Below the pieces are notes generated by a model that was given only the letters and a program-made list of their open reading frames with translations, was not told the DNA's origin and did not search any database. Made by a program: the position numbers and the translations under genes. From Actinomadura sp. CNU-125 (lineage in GTDB: Bacteria > Actinomycetota > Actinomycetes > Streptosporangiales > Streptosporangiaceae), in NCBI RefSeq assembly GCF_001942465.1, contig NZ_MKJY01000570.1, positions 31,314-95,313 of the forward strand: DNA of 64,000 bases. Reading direction: 5' to 3'. The first letter of the stretch is position 1. Each line of letters starts with the position of its first letter. Below are positions 56,819 to 64,000 of this stretch, in pieces.

Positions 56819-58180
56819 TTAGGACACAGGCCGCAGGTGGCCCTTGGCTGCGGGGCTCGACGGAGTCGGCTCCACGGCCATGTCGACAAAGCGCGAGTAG
56901 TGGCCCTGGAACGCGACCGTCACGGTCGCCGTGGGGCCGTGACGGTGCTTGTCGACGATGAAGTCGGCCTCGCCCGAGCGCGGCGACTCCTTCTCGTAGG
57001 CGTCGTCGCGGTGCAGAAGGATCACTGCGTCCGCGTCGGCTTCGATCGCGCCGGAGTCCTTCAAGTCGCTCGACATCGGCCGGCGGTCCTGGCGGCCCAT
57101 GACCTCGCGGTTGAGTTGGGCCAGCACGATGATGGGGACGCCGACCTCGCGGGCGATCTGCTTCAGGCCGCGGGTCAGTTCGGCGACGGCCTGCTGCCGG
57201 TTCTCCGTGCGGCCCGATGTGGTGAGGATGCCGAGGTAGTCGACGATCGCGATGCGGACGCCGGTGGTGCGTTTCATGTGGCGGAGCCGCGCGCGGATGC
57301 GTGCGAGCCCGGCGCCGGGTGTGTCGTCGATCGTGATGGCGGACTGCTGGATCTTCTCCATGGCGGTGGCCATGCGTGCCCAGTCGTCCTCTTTGAGGAG
57401 TGCCCGGTTCTGGTGTGGTGCAGGATCGCGTGGAGTGGGACGCGGCCCTCGGCGGAGATCATCCGCTTCATGAGTTCGCTGCCGGACATCTCCAGCGTCG
57501 CGTAGTAGACGGGCTCTTGCCGTTTGATGCCGACGTGCCGGGCGACGTCCATCCCGAACGTGGACTTGCCGATGCCGGGGCGGGCACCGACCACGATGAG
57601 GTGCCCGGGGCGGATCGACATGAGGGAGTCGAGGTCGATGAACCCGGTGGGGACACGGTCAGCGTCGGTGCCCTGCTCGATCTCGTCGATGACCGAATGC
57701 ACCAGCTCCGAAGCTTGGACAGTGCCCGAGCCGGAGTCGGTGTCGGACAGTTCGTCCAGCCACGACTGCAGGAGTTCCGCGTCGTCCTCCGGCGGGCGTT
57801 CACCCCGTTCTGCCGGCCTGCTGGACGCGGACACCGAACTGCCACAGCCGCGCCTTCCACGCTCGCGCTTTCACGTCCGCGATGTAGTAGCCGACCTGTG
57901 AGGGGAGGGCGGCTTCCTCGACGAGGGCGTACAGGAGCGGGCCGTCGAGGCGGCCGACCAGGTGGCCGCCTTTCTGGAGTTCGGACAGGACGATCGGCGG
58001 GGACACCTGGCTGCCCTTGCCGACCAGGTCCAGGACGGTGCCGTAGATCGTCTGGTGGTTCGGGTCGCGCAGGTCCGTGGCGTGGATCTGTTCCACGACC
58101 GTGACGGCGAGGTCGGTCGTGGACATCGCGGCGCCGATCAGGGCCCGCTCGGACGCGTACTTCGCGTCGCTGGTGGTCAT
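56819..58180 (-). CDS. dnaB: Replicative DNA helicase, DnaB-like (two frameshifts)
   Basis: About 453 residues in three frames. Frame 1 from ATG 58180: SERALIGAAMSTTDLAVTVV (N-terminal domain), ADVKARAWKARLWQFGVRVQ. After the C-run at 57803-57806 (one extra base), frame 2: GTDADRVPTGFIDLDSLMSI, VVGARPGIGKSTFGMDVARH (Walker A), YATLEMSGSELMKRMISAEG. After about 57408-57415 (one missing base), frame 3: KEDDWARMATAMEKIQQSAI, VRIAIVDYLGILTTSG (Walker B), EVGVPIIVLAQLNREV, ADAVILLHRDDAYE. All helicase motifs are present once joined. It unwinds DNA at the phage fork. Confidence 0.92.
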
Positions 58181-58731
58181 GACGCCCTCCGGTCCGGGCC
58201 GCCGAACTCGACGCGCGTGTACCCGTCGCCGAGGCGGGATCCGATCCGGTCGCCCAGGATCTTCACCAGGTCCGGGTAGTTCGACGTGACCACGACCGGG
58301 AGTTCGTTCGCCCACCGGTGGTCGACGACCGAGTACAGGTGTTCGGCTCCCCATTCCTTGAGGCGCCATGCCCCGAGGTCGTCGAGGGCGAGGAACTCGC
58401 ACTCCCGCATCCTGCGGAGGCGCTCATCGTCGACGGGCGGGCGGATCACCTCCGCGAAGCCGGTGGCGGTGACGATCTCCCACCGGCCGCGCCACCCGTT
58501 GTGCAGGAGCGTTTCGACGCACTTCCACAGGCTCCAGGACTTGCCCGTCCCGGTGGGGCCCTCCAGAGCGAGGGCGCGGTTCTCGCCGCGGACCATGCCT
58601 TCGAGCCATGCGTGGACGCGGTTGTCGAGCCATCCGCGTTTGGCGAACGCGGCCGGGCGCCGGTCGTAGAACCGGGCGAGGCGGGCCTGCTGGTCCTCTC
58701 GGAGGAACTCTTCGTATTCGTCGCCGGTCAT
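58177..58731 (-). CDS. DnaC-like helicase loader ATPase
   Basis: 184 residues. Walker A LEGPTGTGKSWSLWKCVETL, Walker B CEFLALDDLGAWRLKEWGAE, sensor VVVTSNYP, and an arginine-type end GDGYTRVEFGGPDRRAS match DnaC/DnaI helicase loaders. It is coupled to the helicase gene by ATGA overlap and to the 58728 gene. Confidence 0.9.
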   Translation of the reverse strand: MTGDEYEEFLREDQQARLARFYDRRPAAFAKRGWLDNRVHAWLEGMVRGENRALALEGPTGTGKSWSLWKCVETLLHNGWRGRWEIVTATGFAEVIRPPVDDERLRRMRECEFLALDDLGAWRLKEWGAEHLYSVVDHRWANELPVVVTSNYPDLVKILGDRIGSRLGDGYTRVEFGGPDRRAS

Positions 58732-59216
58732 CGGCGGTCCTTCCAGAGGTCGTTGACGTTGTCGAGGGGCCCGAACCCGAAGGGGCCGTCAGTGCCGGTC
58801 TGCTGTCTCCGGCTGAGTTCGAGTTCGTCTGTCCAGTGCTCGCCGTTCAGCCAGGTGGCCGGGTCCTTGATGAACCGCTGCTCGCGGCCCTCGGACTTCA
58901 CGACCTCGCGGTAACGCTCGGAGCCCGCGATGATCACGAACGGGGCGGCCTTCTTCACGGCCTTCGCCCACGCCTTACGCGCGGCGGCCTTCCCGGTCTT
59001 CTTCGGCCACCCGGACCAGAACTTCACCCAGTCGGGGTCGTCGTCGCTGCCGGGGTCCGGCGCTTTGGGGGGTGCTGGGTCCGGCATGCCGGGGAGCAGG
59101 CCGGTCGTGTCGGCAGGTCCCGCTGCGGGGTCTTCGTCGCCCTTCGCTGGCTGCTCTTGGGGTGCTGAACCGTTGTTGGAAGGGATTCGGGAACCCTTCG
59201 CGGAACCCTTACCCAA
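58728..59216 (-). CDS. Replication-associated protein, 162 aa
   Basis: A Pro/Ala/Asp-rich low-complexity N-terminus (residues 1-60) and a folded end: WVKFWSGWPKKTGKAAARKA, WAKAVKKAAPFVIIAGSERY, FIKDPATWLNGEHWTDELEL. The F-x-x-W-P-K-x-x-x-K-x-x-A pattern is shared with phage replication-initiator C-terminal parts, so with 59209 it may form a split initiator. Overlaps that gene by 8 bp. Confidence 0.72.
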   Translation of the reverse strand: MGKGSAKGSRIPSNNGSAPQEQPAKGDEDPAAGPADTTGLLPGMPDPAPPKAPDPGSDDDPDWVKFWSGWPKKTGKAAARKAWAKAVKKAAPFVIIAGSERYREVVKSEGREQRFIKDPATWLNGEHWTDELELSRRQQTGTDGPFGFGPLDNVNDLWKDRR

Positions 59217-59787
59217 GGCATTCCGCCTCGGAAGGGTTCGGCTTGGGGGCCGAGGAACCCTTCGGTGGGGTTCCCCGCTCCACGCCGAGCCGAGCCTCGA
59301 TGTCCGTGATGAAAGCGCGCAGGACCTGCCTGGCCTCAGAGGAGTTGCTCTCCGCGACGGGAAGCCGGTGGAGTTCGGCGAGGAGCTCCGCGAGGATCTT
59401 CGGCGACTCGACCAGAGTTGCGGCTTCCCGAGCGGACTTCAGCAGGTTGGGGCTCTTCCAGACGCGGTCGCGGCGGATGAAGGAGCGGAGGAGTACCTCT
59501 TCGGTGTCCTCGTCGACCACGATCAGCGGGCGCTTGCCCTCCTCTTCGGCCTCTCCCGTGGGGCCGGTCTTCGCGAGCCCTTCCAGGTCTTCCTGAACCT
59601 GGGCGGCCGTGAGGTCGACGGCTGAGCGGGCCCAGCGGCGCATCCGCAGCGAGATCACACCGCAGAAGCTGAGGTCCGGCTGACTGAGCAGGAACAAGTA
59701 CATGCGCTGCTCACGTGCGGACCTCTCGAGGAACGTCTTGTCCCTCCAGATCGAGGCGAAGATCCGTGCCTCTTTACGGCCAGCCAT
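59209..59787 (-). CDS. Replication initiator-type (winged-helix) protein
   Basis: 192 residues from ATG 59787, AGGGGAG upstream (GTG 59799 also in frame). AGRKEARIFASIWRDKTFLE, EQRMYLFLLSQPDLSFCGVI and FIRRDRVWKSPNLLKSAREA are typical of actinophage replication proteins with an N-terminal winged helix. It heads the leftward replication operon, upstream of the loader and helicase, and faces a repeat-bearing divergent region that could be the origin. Confidence 0.78.
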   Translation of the reverse strand: MAGRKEARIFASIWRDKTFLERSAREQRMYLFLLSQPDLSFCGVISLRMRRWARSAVDLTAAQVQEDLEGLAKTGPTGEAEEEGKRPLIVVDEDTEEVLLRSFIRRDRVWKSPNLLKSAREAATLVESPKILAELLAELHRLPVAESNSSEARQVLRAFITDIEARLGVERGTPPKGSSAPKPNPSEAECLG

Positions 59788-59840
59788 CAGGTGATGCACT
59801 CCCCTGTTCGTTCTCGGATGCGACTAGAGACTACTTGCTG

Positions 59841-59919
59841 CACCTCATGATGTCACCTCATGATCTAACATCATGTTTTAGGATCATGTCCACGGGTCTT
59901 GATGCAGGCCCATGAGGTG
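59841..59919. promoter_or_regulatory. Repeat cluster at divergent replication promoter
   Basis: CACCTCATGAT occurs at 59841-59851 and 59854-59864 (13-bp step), and the inverse CATGAGGTG at 59911-59919. CATGATGT (59846-59853) and ACATCATG (59868-59875) also form an 8-bp inverted repeat. This lies between the leftward initiator and a rightward HTH gene and is AT-rich relative to its surroundings. It may be an operator set or an iteron-type origin. Confidence 0.65.
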
Positions 59920-59951
59920 ACCCGACTAAGTACCTGTGCGACGATGGGGGC

Positions 59952-60170
59952 GTGACCCCCGAGGAAGAGGCAACGATGCAGGCCGACCTGAGGAAGGCCG
60001 CACGCTCGAACAAGCGCGCCGAGGCCACCGCCGAGCGGACCCGTCTGGAGCTCCGCCGGCTCATCCTCGAAGCCTCCGAGCAGGGGATGAAGCCCACAAA
60101 AATCGTGGAAGCGATCGACCGGCGCTACACCGACTCGCATGTGTCGCGCATGATCCACGGCAAGGCTTGA
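59952..60170 (+). CDS. Small HTH protein, 72 aa
   Basis: GTG 59952. A highly charged coiled helix (EEEATMQADLRKAARSNKRA, ATAERTRLELRRLILEASEQ) followed by MKPTKIVEAIDRRYTDSHVS, an HTH-like end. No clear ribosome site, so translation may be leaderless. It is transcribed divergently from the replication operon across repeated sites and may regulate it. It ends next to the stop of the opposing gene. Confidence 0.65.
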   Translation: MTPEEEATMQADLRKAARSNKRAEATAERTRLELRRLILEASEQGMKPTKIVEAIDRRYTDSHVSRMIHGKA

Positions 60171-60172
60171 CC

Positions 60173-60606
60173 TCATGCCGCCGCCTCCGCCTGGGAGGCG
60201 CCCGCCCGCTGCTCGCGGTCCTTGCGCTGCTGGTACTCCTCCGACACGCACACCTTGCAGCGCGCGTACAGCCCGTCCCGACGTGACCGGTCCTTGTGGA
60301 AGTCACGGCGGCCCGGACCTGCTGGCAGGTCCCGCACCACTTCTCCCCCGCGGCGAGGATAAGTTGCCCGAACGGCAGTTGGTCCTGCCCGTGCGTCCAC
60401 GACACGAGCTCCGCGACCGGGACGTCATCGGGGACGAGCGCGGCCAGAGCGATCACCAGGCTGGCGATCTGGTCGGTGTCGCCGCTGAACAGGACGGGCG
60501 CGAGGGCGGCGTGGGTGCCGGGGACGTCGCGGTCGTGGACGTTCACCACCATCTCGAGGGCGGTGGGGAGCATCTCCTCGACCAGGTCCGAGGCGGGGTC
60601 GCTCAT
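60173..60606 (-). CDS. Hypothetical zinc-ribbon protein (frameshifted)
   Basis: About 144 residues. ATG 60606 overlaps the WhiB stop. SDPASDLVEEMLPTALEMVV, DQIASLVIALAALVPDDVPV, LAELVSWTHGQDQLPFGQLI then KWCGTCQQVR; after about 60304-60310 the next frame gives RRDFHKDRSRRDGLYARCKV-C-V-S-E-E-Y-Q-Q-R to 60173. The C-x2-C...F-x-K-x-x-x-x-x-D-G-L-x-x-x-C-x-x-C pattern is a common actinophage zinc ribbon; it needs one added base. Confidence 0.75.
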
Positions 60607-61235
60607 GCCGCGTCCGCCGTCTGGTCGACTCGGTTGGATGCGCGGCGGCGTAGCCAACGGCGGCGCGCGTCGGCGCGTTCCTCTTCGCCGAGCGCGCCCC
60701 ACACGCCGTGGCGTTCGTTCTGGGTGAAGGCCCATTCGAGGCATGCTTCGCGGACGGGGCACCAGCTGCAGATTTCCTTCGCGACGCTCTCGCGGCGGAG
60801 CATGTCGACCCGTCGTTCGCCGGGCGGCCCGAACCACAGGATTAGGTCGTCGCCCTGGCAGGCGCCCTTTTCCTGCCAGGTGAAGTCCGGCCGGATGAAC
60901 CCGGCGCGGCGCGGGCCGCGTTTTTCCGGCCCGGTCTCCTCCTCGGGTAGGTCGTCGGAGTGGAGACCGAGGACGTCGAGGGCGGCTTGGGTCCACGCGG
61001 CGTCCCGTGCGTGGTCGGGATGGGTGCACGTCGTGATGCCCGCGTCCCGGTCGAGTTCGCAGGGGTGCTGCGCTACGGCCACGTCGGCGACGCCGATGGC
61101 TGCTTCGCGGTTGATGGCGGCCTCGACCTCGGGGTCCATCGCGGGCATTGAGAGGTAGGCGTCGTCGATGATCTGCCCGCCGATCGGCTTCGCCTGGACG
61201 CGGGCGGCCTGCTCAACCTGGTGTGAGAGCGCCAT
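60603..61235 (-). CDS. whiB: WhiB-family Fe-S regulator
   Basis: 210 residues, longer than typical host WhiB because of an N-terminal extension (with its own C-x14-C). The WhiB core is DFTWQEKGACQGDDLILWFG, VAKEICSWCPVREACLEWAF, HGVWGALGEEERADARRRW: four Cys that bind a [4Fe-4S] cluster, G-V-W-G turn and basic tail. ATG 61235 overlaps the upstream stop. Phage WhiB proteins are known to interfere with host WhiB function and superinfection, so a regulatory role is likely. Confidence 0.9.
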   Translation of the reverse strand: MALSHQVEQAARVQAKPIGGQIIDDAYLSMPAMDPEVEAAINREAAIGVADVAVAQHPCELDRDAGITTCTHPDHARDAAWTQAALDVLGLHSDDLPEEETGPEKRGPRRAGFIRPDFTWQEKGACQGDDLILWFGPPGERRVDMLRRESVAKEICSWCPVREACLEWAFTQNERHGVWGALGEEERADARRRWLRRRASNRVDQTADAA

Positions 61236-61488
61236 CAAGCACCGACCTTCCTGGTCCGGCTCACGACGCGTGCCCAGTCATCGGTGCCGGTCTGCTCGAG
61301 CGTGAGCGGCGCGGGGCGGCCCGCAGAGCCTTGTACATTGCGGCCACCAGTTCGTCGAGGCAGGTGTCGTCGATCTCGATGCAGGTGCGGTGTCCGTCCG
61401 CCTCGTCGGCCGCGACGAGACGGAGACCGCCCCGGGCGGGGACGACCTCGAGGGTGTCGCCGGCCATGTCGGTGTACAGGTACGTCAT
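61235..61488 (-). CDS. Small hypothetical protein (frameshifted), about 84 aa
   Basis: ATG 61488 overlaps the upstream stop. MAGDTLEVVPARGGLRLVAA, GHRTCIEIDDTCLDELVAAM then KALRAAP; near 61309-61315 the other frame continues PLTLEQTGTDDWARVVSRTR-K-V-G-A to a TGA that overlaps the WhiB ATG. Without the shift it would end at 61261. Unknown function. Confidence 0.6.
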
Positions 61489-62003
61489 GACGCCTTCGCC
61501 TCCTCGGCCTCGAGGACGGCGTAGAACTCCGACGTCTTGATCCGCTCCCACACCTCGGGGGCGATGTGCGTGGCGTCGCCGGAGTCGAGTTCAGCGCCCC
61601 AAGTCACGTAGATGGCGTCACCGTGGGGGGCGATGCCGCACTGCATGAACGTGTGGCCGGTGAACGCGACCTCGGGCATGCCGCCGGGCATGTTCTTGCG
61701 GGGGTCCGGACGGCGGAGGGCGTCCAGACGCTTGCCGATCTCCTTGCCCGTGGTGGTGCGGCGGGCCGGGGTGATGGTGCCCTTGAGGTCGCGGTTGCGG
61801 CGCCAGCCTGCCGGGGGTTCCCCGTTGTGGGTGACACCGATGACCCGGGTTTCGCCCTGTACGACGGGGTTGCTGTCGGGGAAGCCGAGGTCGGTGAGGG
61901 TGGCGTCGACGCGGTCGCGCCAGGCGACCTGTGCTTCGGCCGCGCCGGTGTTTCGCCAGTGTTCGAGGACGTCCGGATGCGTGCTTCGGTAGACGATCTT
62001 CAC
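61485..62003 (-). CDS. Hypothetical protein, 172 aa
   Basis: KIVYRSTHPDVLEHWRNTGA, VAWRDRVDATLTDLGFPDSN, NPVVQGETRVIGVTHNGEPP and TFMQCGIAPHGDAIYVTWGA. An alpha/beta protein, common-looking in actinophages; no enzyme motif is recognised. Overlaps both neighbours. Confidence 0.68.
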   Translation of the reverse strand: MKIVYRSTHPDVLEHWRNTGAAEAQVAWRDRVDATLTDLGFPDSNPVVQGETRVIGVTHNGEPPAGWRRNRDLKGTITPARRTTTGKEIGKRLDALRRPDPRKNMPGGMPEVAFTGHTFMQCGIAPHGDAIYVTWGAELDSGDATHIAPEVWERIKTSEFYAVLEAEEAKAS

Positions 62004-62413
62004 GAGGCGCGCTCCTCGATCGTCTCGATGAGGAACCGCACCGGCTTGCCGTGCGCCCGCGCGTATGCGATCTCGCTGCGGGTCGACTCGCCGTAGTAGC
62101 CGGAGGCGTCCGAGACCACCAGGACCTCATCGGCGAGGTCAATCTTCCGCTTGTGGAGTTCGTCGAGCGCGACCTTCTCGGTCGAGTCGTGGGCGACGCC
62201 CTCGCCGTGGCCGTGCTCCGCCTTCGCGTGCGGGTAGAAGCCGACCGACAGGACGATCTGGCCTTGCATGGTCAGGTCGTAGTTGGCCTTCTGGAACTCG
62301 TCGTAGAAGCGGGTGGATCCGCACAGGACCGTGATGGTGGGGCGGCGCCCCGGGAAGTCCCGGACGAGGTCGTGGTGCTCGCTGCAGTCGGTGGTGAAGT
62401 GGGGGTAGCTCAT
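62000..62413 (-). CDS. Nucleoside 2-deoxyribosyltransferase-like protein
   Basis: 137 residues from ATG 62413. ITVLCGSTRFYDEFQKANYD, LTMQGQIVLSVGFYPHAKAE, LDELHKRKIDLADEVLVVSD and YYGESTRSEIAYARAHGKPV show the G-S-x-R...D-E-V-L-V-V...G-x-S-T-x-x-E-I-x-Y-A pattern of this fold. It may salvage bases or remodel nucleotides for phage DNA, which is of interest next to a DpdA-type modification gene. Confidence 0.8.
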   Translation of the reverse strand: MSYPHFTTDCSEHHDLVRDFPGRRPTITVLCGSTRFYDEFQKANYDLTMQGQIVLSVGFYPHAKAEHGHGEGVAHDSTEKVALDELHKRKIDLADEVLVVSDASGYYGESTRSEIAYARAHGKPVRFLIETIEERAS

Positions 62414-62691
62414 GAGGGGTTCTCCTCGGTCTGGAGTACGGCGGACGTGAACTCGCGGCATCCGCATCTGGTGGCGTTCGGGCCGGTCGAGACGGAGCAG
62501 GCGGTGCGGCGCCCCGTGGCGGTGAGGTTGTGGAGCACGTCGAGGTGCTCGCAGGTGCACACCACGCCGGGGCCGGGCCGGGCAGGCGGGACACGCTCGG
62601 GGGCCCGTGCCCCCTCCTGCCCGGCGTTGGTGGCCTCGCCCGCCGGGGGCATGACACCCGGGAGGCGAGGCTGCTTACGGTGGCGGGTCAT
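62410..62691 (-). CDS. Small Cys-rich protein, 93 aa
   Basis: RKQPRLPGVMPPAGEATNAG, a Pro-rich linker, then GVVCTCEHLDVLHNLTATGR and ACSVSTGPNATRCGCREFTS. The C-x-C...H-x...C-x-C pattern is an actinophage zinc-ribbon type. Start overlaps the upstream stop. Unknown role. Confidence 0.65.
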   Translation of the reverse strand: MTRHRKQPRLPGVMPPAGEATNAGQEGARAPERVPPARPGPGVVCTCEHLDVLHNLTATGRRTACSVSTGPNATRCGCREFTSAVLQTEENPS

Positions 62692-62876
62692 CGGCGGTCA
62701 CCCGCCGGCTGCGTGGCGGCGGCACCGTTCGCGCCCCGCTCGAGGTGTTCGGCGACATCGCCGCGGGAGTGGCCCTCCTCGAGCATCACCGCGGCCGTGT
62801 GCATCACGCCGTAGCAGGTGACGATGATGGCTTGGAGGCGGCGGACCTCGCGCTCGAGCTGCTCGGTGTCACTCAT
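62688..62876 (-). CDS. Small helical protein, 62 aa
   Basis: SDTEQLEREVRRLQAIIVTC, VMHTAAVMLEEGHSRGDVAE: a leucine-zipper-like first helix and a second helix. No family recognised. Overlaps both neighbours by a few bases. Confidence 0.62.
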   Translation of the reverse strand: MSDTEQLEREVRRLQAIIVTCYGVMHTAAVMLEEGHSRGDVAEHLERGANGAAATQPAGDRR

Positions 62877-63450
62877 TCGTCGGCTCCGGCTCCGGTTCGG
62901 GCTCGGGTTCCGTGGTCGACGGCGTCTCCGACGGGGCCGTCGAAGTGGTGCTCGCGGGCGTCGGGGACGGCGCCACCGGCGTCGAGGTGCTGGGCGTCGG
63001 AGACGGGGCCGGGGCCGTCTTCGACGGCGACGGGGTGGGCGTCGGCGAGGGCGAAGGCGTACGCCGCGGCGTGGGCTCCGGGGACGGGTCCGTGTCGACC
63101 GGTCGGGCGGCCGGTGCCGACGACCGCGGCCGGGTGACCGTCGGGGCGGGCTCGGCGGGTTCGCTCGACTCGGTGGGGGTGGGTACGGACGCGAGCGGGG
63201 TGTGCGGCGGCCTCGCGAGCTCGTACGCCACGGCGAACGCGACGAGCGCGGCGCAGAGGACCGCGGTCATTCCCGCGGTGGGGCCCGCCCACGAACGGCG
63301 GTGCGGGCTCTCGCGGCGGTGCGCGGGCCGGCGTGCGAGCGTGACGGGGATCGGCGGATGCCCGTCGACGGCGGTGTCGCTGATCTCCGCCCGGACCGCG
63401 GGGAAAACGTCGGTGGTCTCCGCTGCTCCGTCGAGGAAGTCGTCGTACAT
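62869..63450 (-). CDS. Membrane protein with long Pro/Ser/Thr tail
   Basis: 193 residues from ATG 63450. A cytoplasmic part, one transmembrane helix (AGMTAVLCAALVAFAVAYEL), then about 100 residues of nearly pure Pro, Ser, Thr, Ala and Glu (PSPEPTPRRTPSPSPTPTPS, EPEPEPEPEPTNE). It resembles actinomycete and phage wall-spanning stalks, possibly O-mannosylated or acting in superinfection or immunity at the surface. Not a signal-peptide lipoprotein (no lipobox). Confidence 0.68.
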   Translation of the reverse strand: MYDDFLDGAAETTDVFPAVRAEISDTAVDGHPPIPVTLARRPAHRRESPHRRSWAGPTAGMTAVLCAALVAFAVAYELARPPHTPLASVPTPTESSEPAEPAPTVTRPRSSAPAARPVDTDPSPEPTPRRTPSPSPTPTPSPSKTAPAPSPTPSTSTPVAPSPTPASTTSTAPSETPSTTEPEPEPEPEPTNE

Positions 63451-63788
63451 CACAGTGACTCGCCTGCCTCTCCGATAGAGCGGAGCTGCACCGTGGGCGC
63501 GGACGCGTCACCGGTGCGGAGACGGGCAACCTCGGCGCGTTCGGCGGCCAGGTCGTACTCGGTCTGGCGGAGTCGGGACCGCAGCTGGGCGACGCGGAGG
63601 ATGTGCCCTACCGCGGCCATGTACACGACGAATGCGGCGCCGGTGATCCAGGCGGCGAGCGGGGACGTGAGGACCGTGGTGGCGGTGATGGCGAAGAACG
63701 CGGCGCCGGTGACTCCGAGGGTCGCCTGCGGGTGCCGTGCCGCAGCGTCCAAGGACCTGTTCACCGGGCGTGGGATACGGATGTTCAT
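63450..63788 (-). CDS. Small membrane protein with coiled-coil tail, 112 aa
   Basis: ATG 63788. Two helices (QATLGVTGAAFFAITATTVL, AAWITGAAFVVYMAAVGHIL) followed by a cytoplasmic coiled coil (RQTEYDLAAERAEVARLRTG). Start overlaps the upstream stop. Possibly holin-like, a superinfection protein or membrane anchor; no specific family. Confidence 0.65.
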   Translation of the reverse strand: MNIRIPRPVNRSLDAAARHPQATLGVTGAAFFAITATTVLTSPLAAWITGAAFVVYMAAVGHILRVAQLRSRLRQTEYDLAAERAEVARLRTGDASAPTVQLRSIGEAGESL

Positions 63789-64000
63789 GCCGCGTCACCG
63801 CCGTCCCACGAGTGGACCAGCAGCCCAAGGTCGTACGCCCACGCCGGCTGCTCGTCGGTGATCTCCGTGTGGTGCGGGCGGCACAGCGGCGCCATGTTCG
63901 CCGGGTCAATGATGGAGCCGCCACGGGCGCGCGTGAGGGGCTCGTGGACGTCGTCCGCAGGACGACCGCAATCAGGGACCGCGCACGTCGGGGCGTCTCC
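63785..64000 (-). CDS. HNH endonuclease-like protein, 5' end beyond the window
   Basis: Seventy-one residues to the stop at 63785 are seen, and the N-terminus lies beyond 64000. APTCAVPDCGRPADDVHEPL, TRARGGSIIDPANMAPLCRP then HHTEITDEQPAWAYDLG is a C-x4-C...H-x-x-x-x-x-x-G...N-x-x-x-L-C-x-x-H-H zinc nuclease of the HNH superfamily, with intact catalytic-type His and Asn. Overlaps the membrane-protein start. Confidence 0.8.
   Translation of the reverse strand, partial: GDAPTCAVPDCGRPADDVHEPLTRARGGSIIDPANMAPLCRPHHTEITDEQPAWAYDLGLLVHSWDGGDAA

Noticed and set aside
1..64000. CRISPR array, insertion sequence or transposase
   Set aside because: No regularly spaced identical repeats of suitable length and no transposase motif were seen; repeats found are short and regulatory-like.

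Overview
This window is a high-GC (around 70%) actinobacteriophage or prophage with a siphovirus (long-tailed, HK97-fold) gene set. The host is an actinomycete. The evidence is a WhiB-like protein, an Scr1-type helix-turn-helix/DUF397 pair with an RsbW-like anti-sigma ATPase, frequent GTG starts, and near-continuous ATGA/GTGA stop-start overlaps. No integrase, and no clear phage/host junction, is visible, so a prophage and a free phage cannot be told apart here.

Layout. (A) 1-5,930 is mixed-strand accessory DNA. Two Y-RNA-like structures (35-103 and 134-277) lie directly upstream of a Ro60/TROVE gene. After it come a GntR regulator, a DUF397 protein, an Scr1-like XRE regulator, an anti-sigma-type ATPase and three unknown genes. 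(B) 6,157-30,526 is the leftward late block. Read in the direction of transcription (right to left) it gives small and large terminase, portal, MuF-like protein, a small P-loop ATPase/kinase, scaffold, major capsid, a glycosyltransferase, connectors, major tail protein, frameshifted tail chaperones, tape measure, Dit-like and Gp37-like tail proteins, several minor tail proteins, a collagen-like membrane protein, an amidase endolysin and a holin-like protein that ends at a strong terminator. (C) 30,527-41,181 holds an HNH endonuclease, four sugar-related enzymes plus a methyltransferase, and decoration/minor structural proteins, one of them with twelve Pro-rich repeats. A rightward PD-(D/E)XK-like nuclease interrupts it. 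(D) 41,387-42,554 is a small control region: MerR/excisionase-like HTH, an unknown rightward gene and an XRE repressor with a palindromic operator. (E) 42,631-59,787 is the leftward early/replication block: many small unknown proteins, a sigma-factor-like protein, a truncated adenine-methylase domain, a C5-methyltransferase, a DpdA-like deazaguanine transglycosylase, a CoiA-like protein, DnaB helicase, DnaC-like loader and replication initiator-type proteins. (F) 59,952-64,000 has a small rightward HTH gene, a WhiB-like regulator, a nucleoside-deoxyribosyltransferase-like protein, two membrane proteins and an HNH protein cut by the window end.

How the parts fit. Structural genes are expressed as one leftward transcript. 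Lysis genes sit at its end. The early block supplies replication, DNA modification and regulation. The most distinctive element is the Ro60 ribonucleoprotein locus, with one short Y RNA and one Y RNA carrying a circularly permuted tRNA-like module.

Caveat. At least fifteen genes change reading frame once or twice, and in nearly all cases adding one base restores one conserved protein. This looks like sequence indel error (or widespread decay), so those genes are annotated as single products with the shift position stated. Functions are inferred from motif and family recognition by eye; no database search was run.
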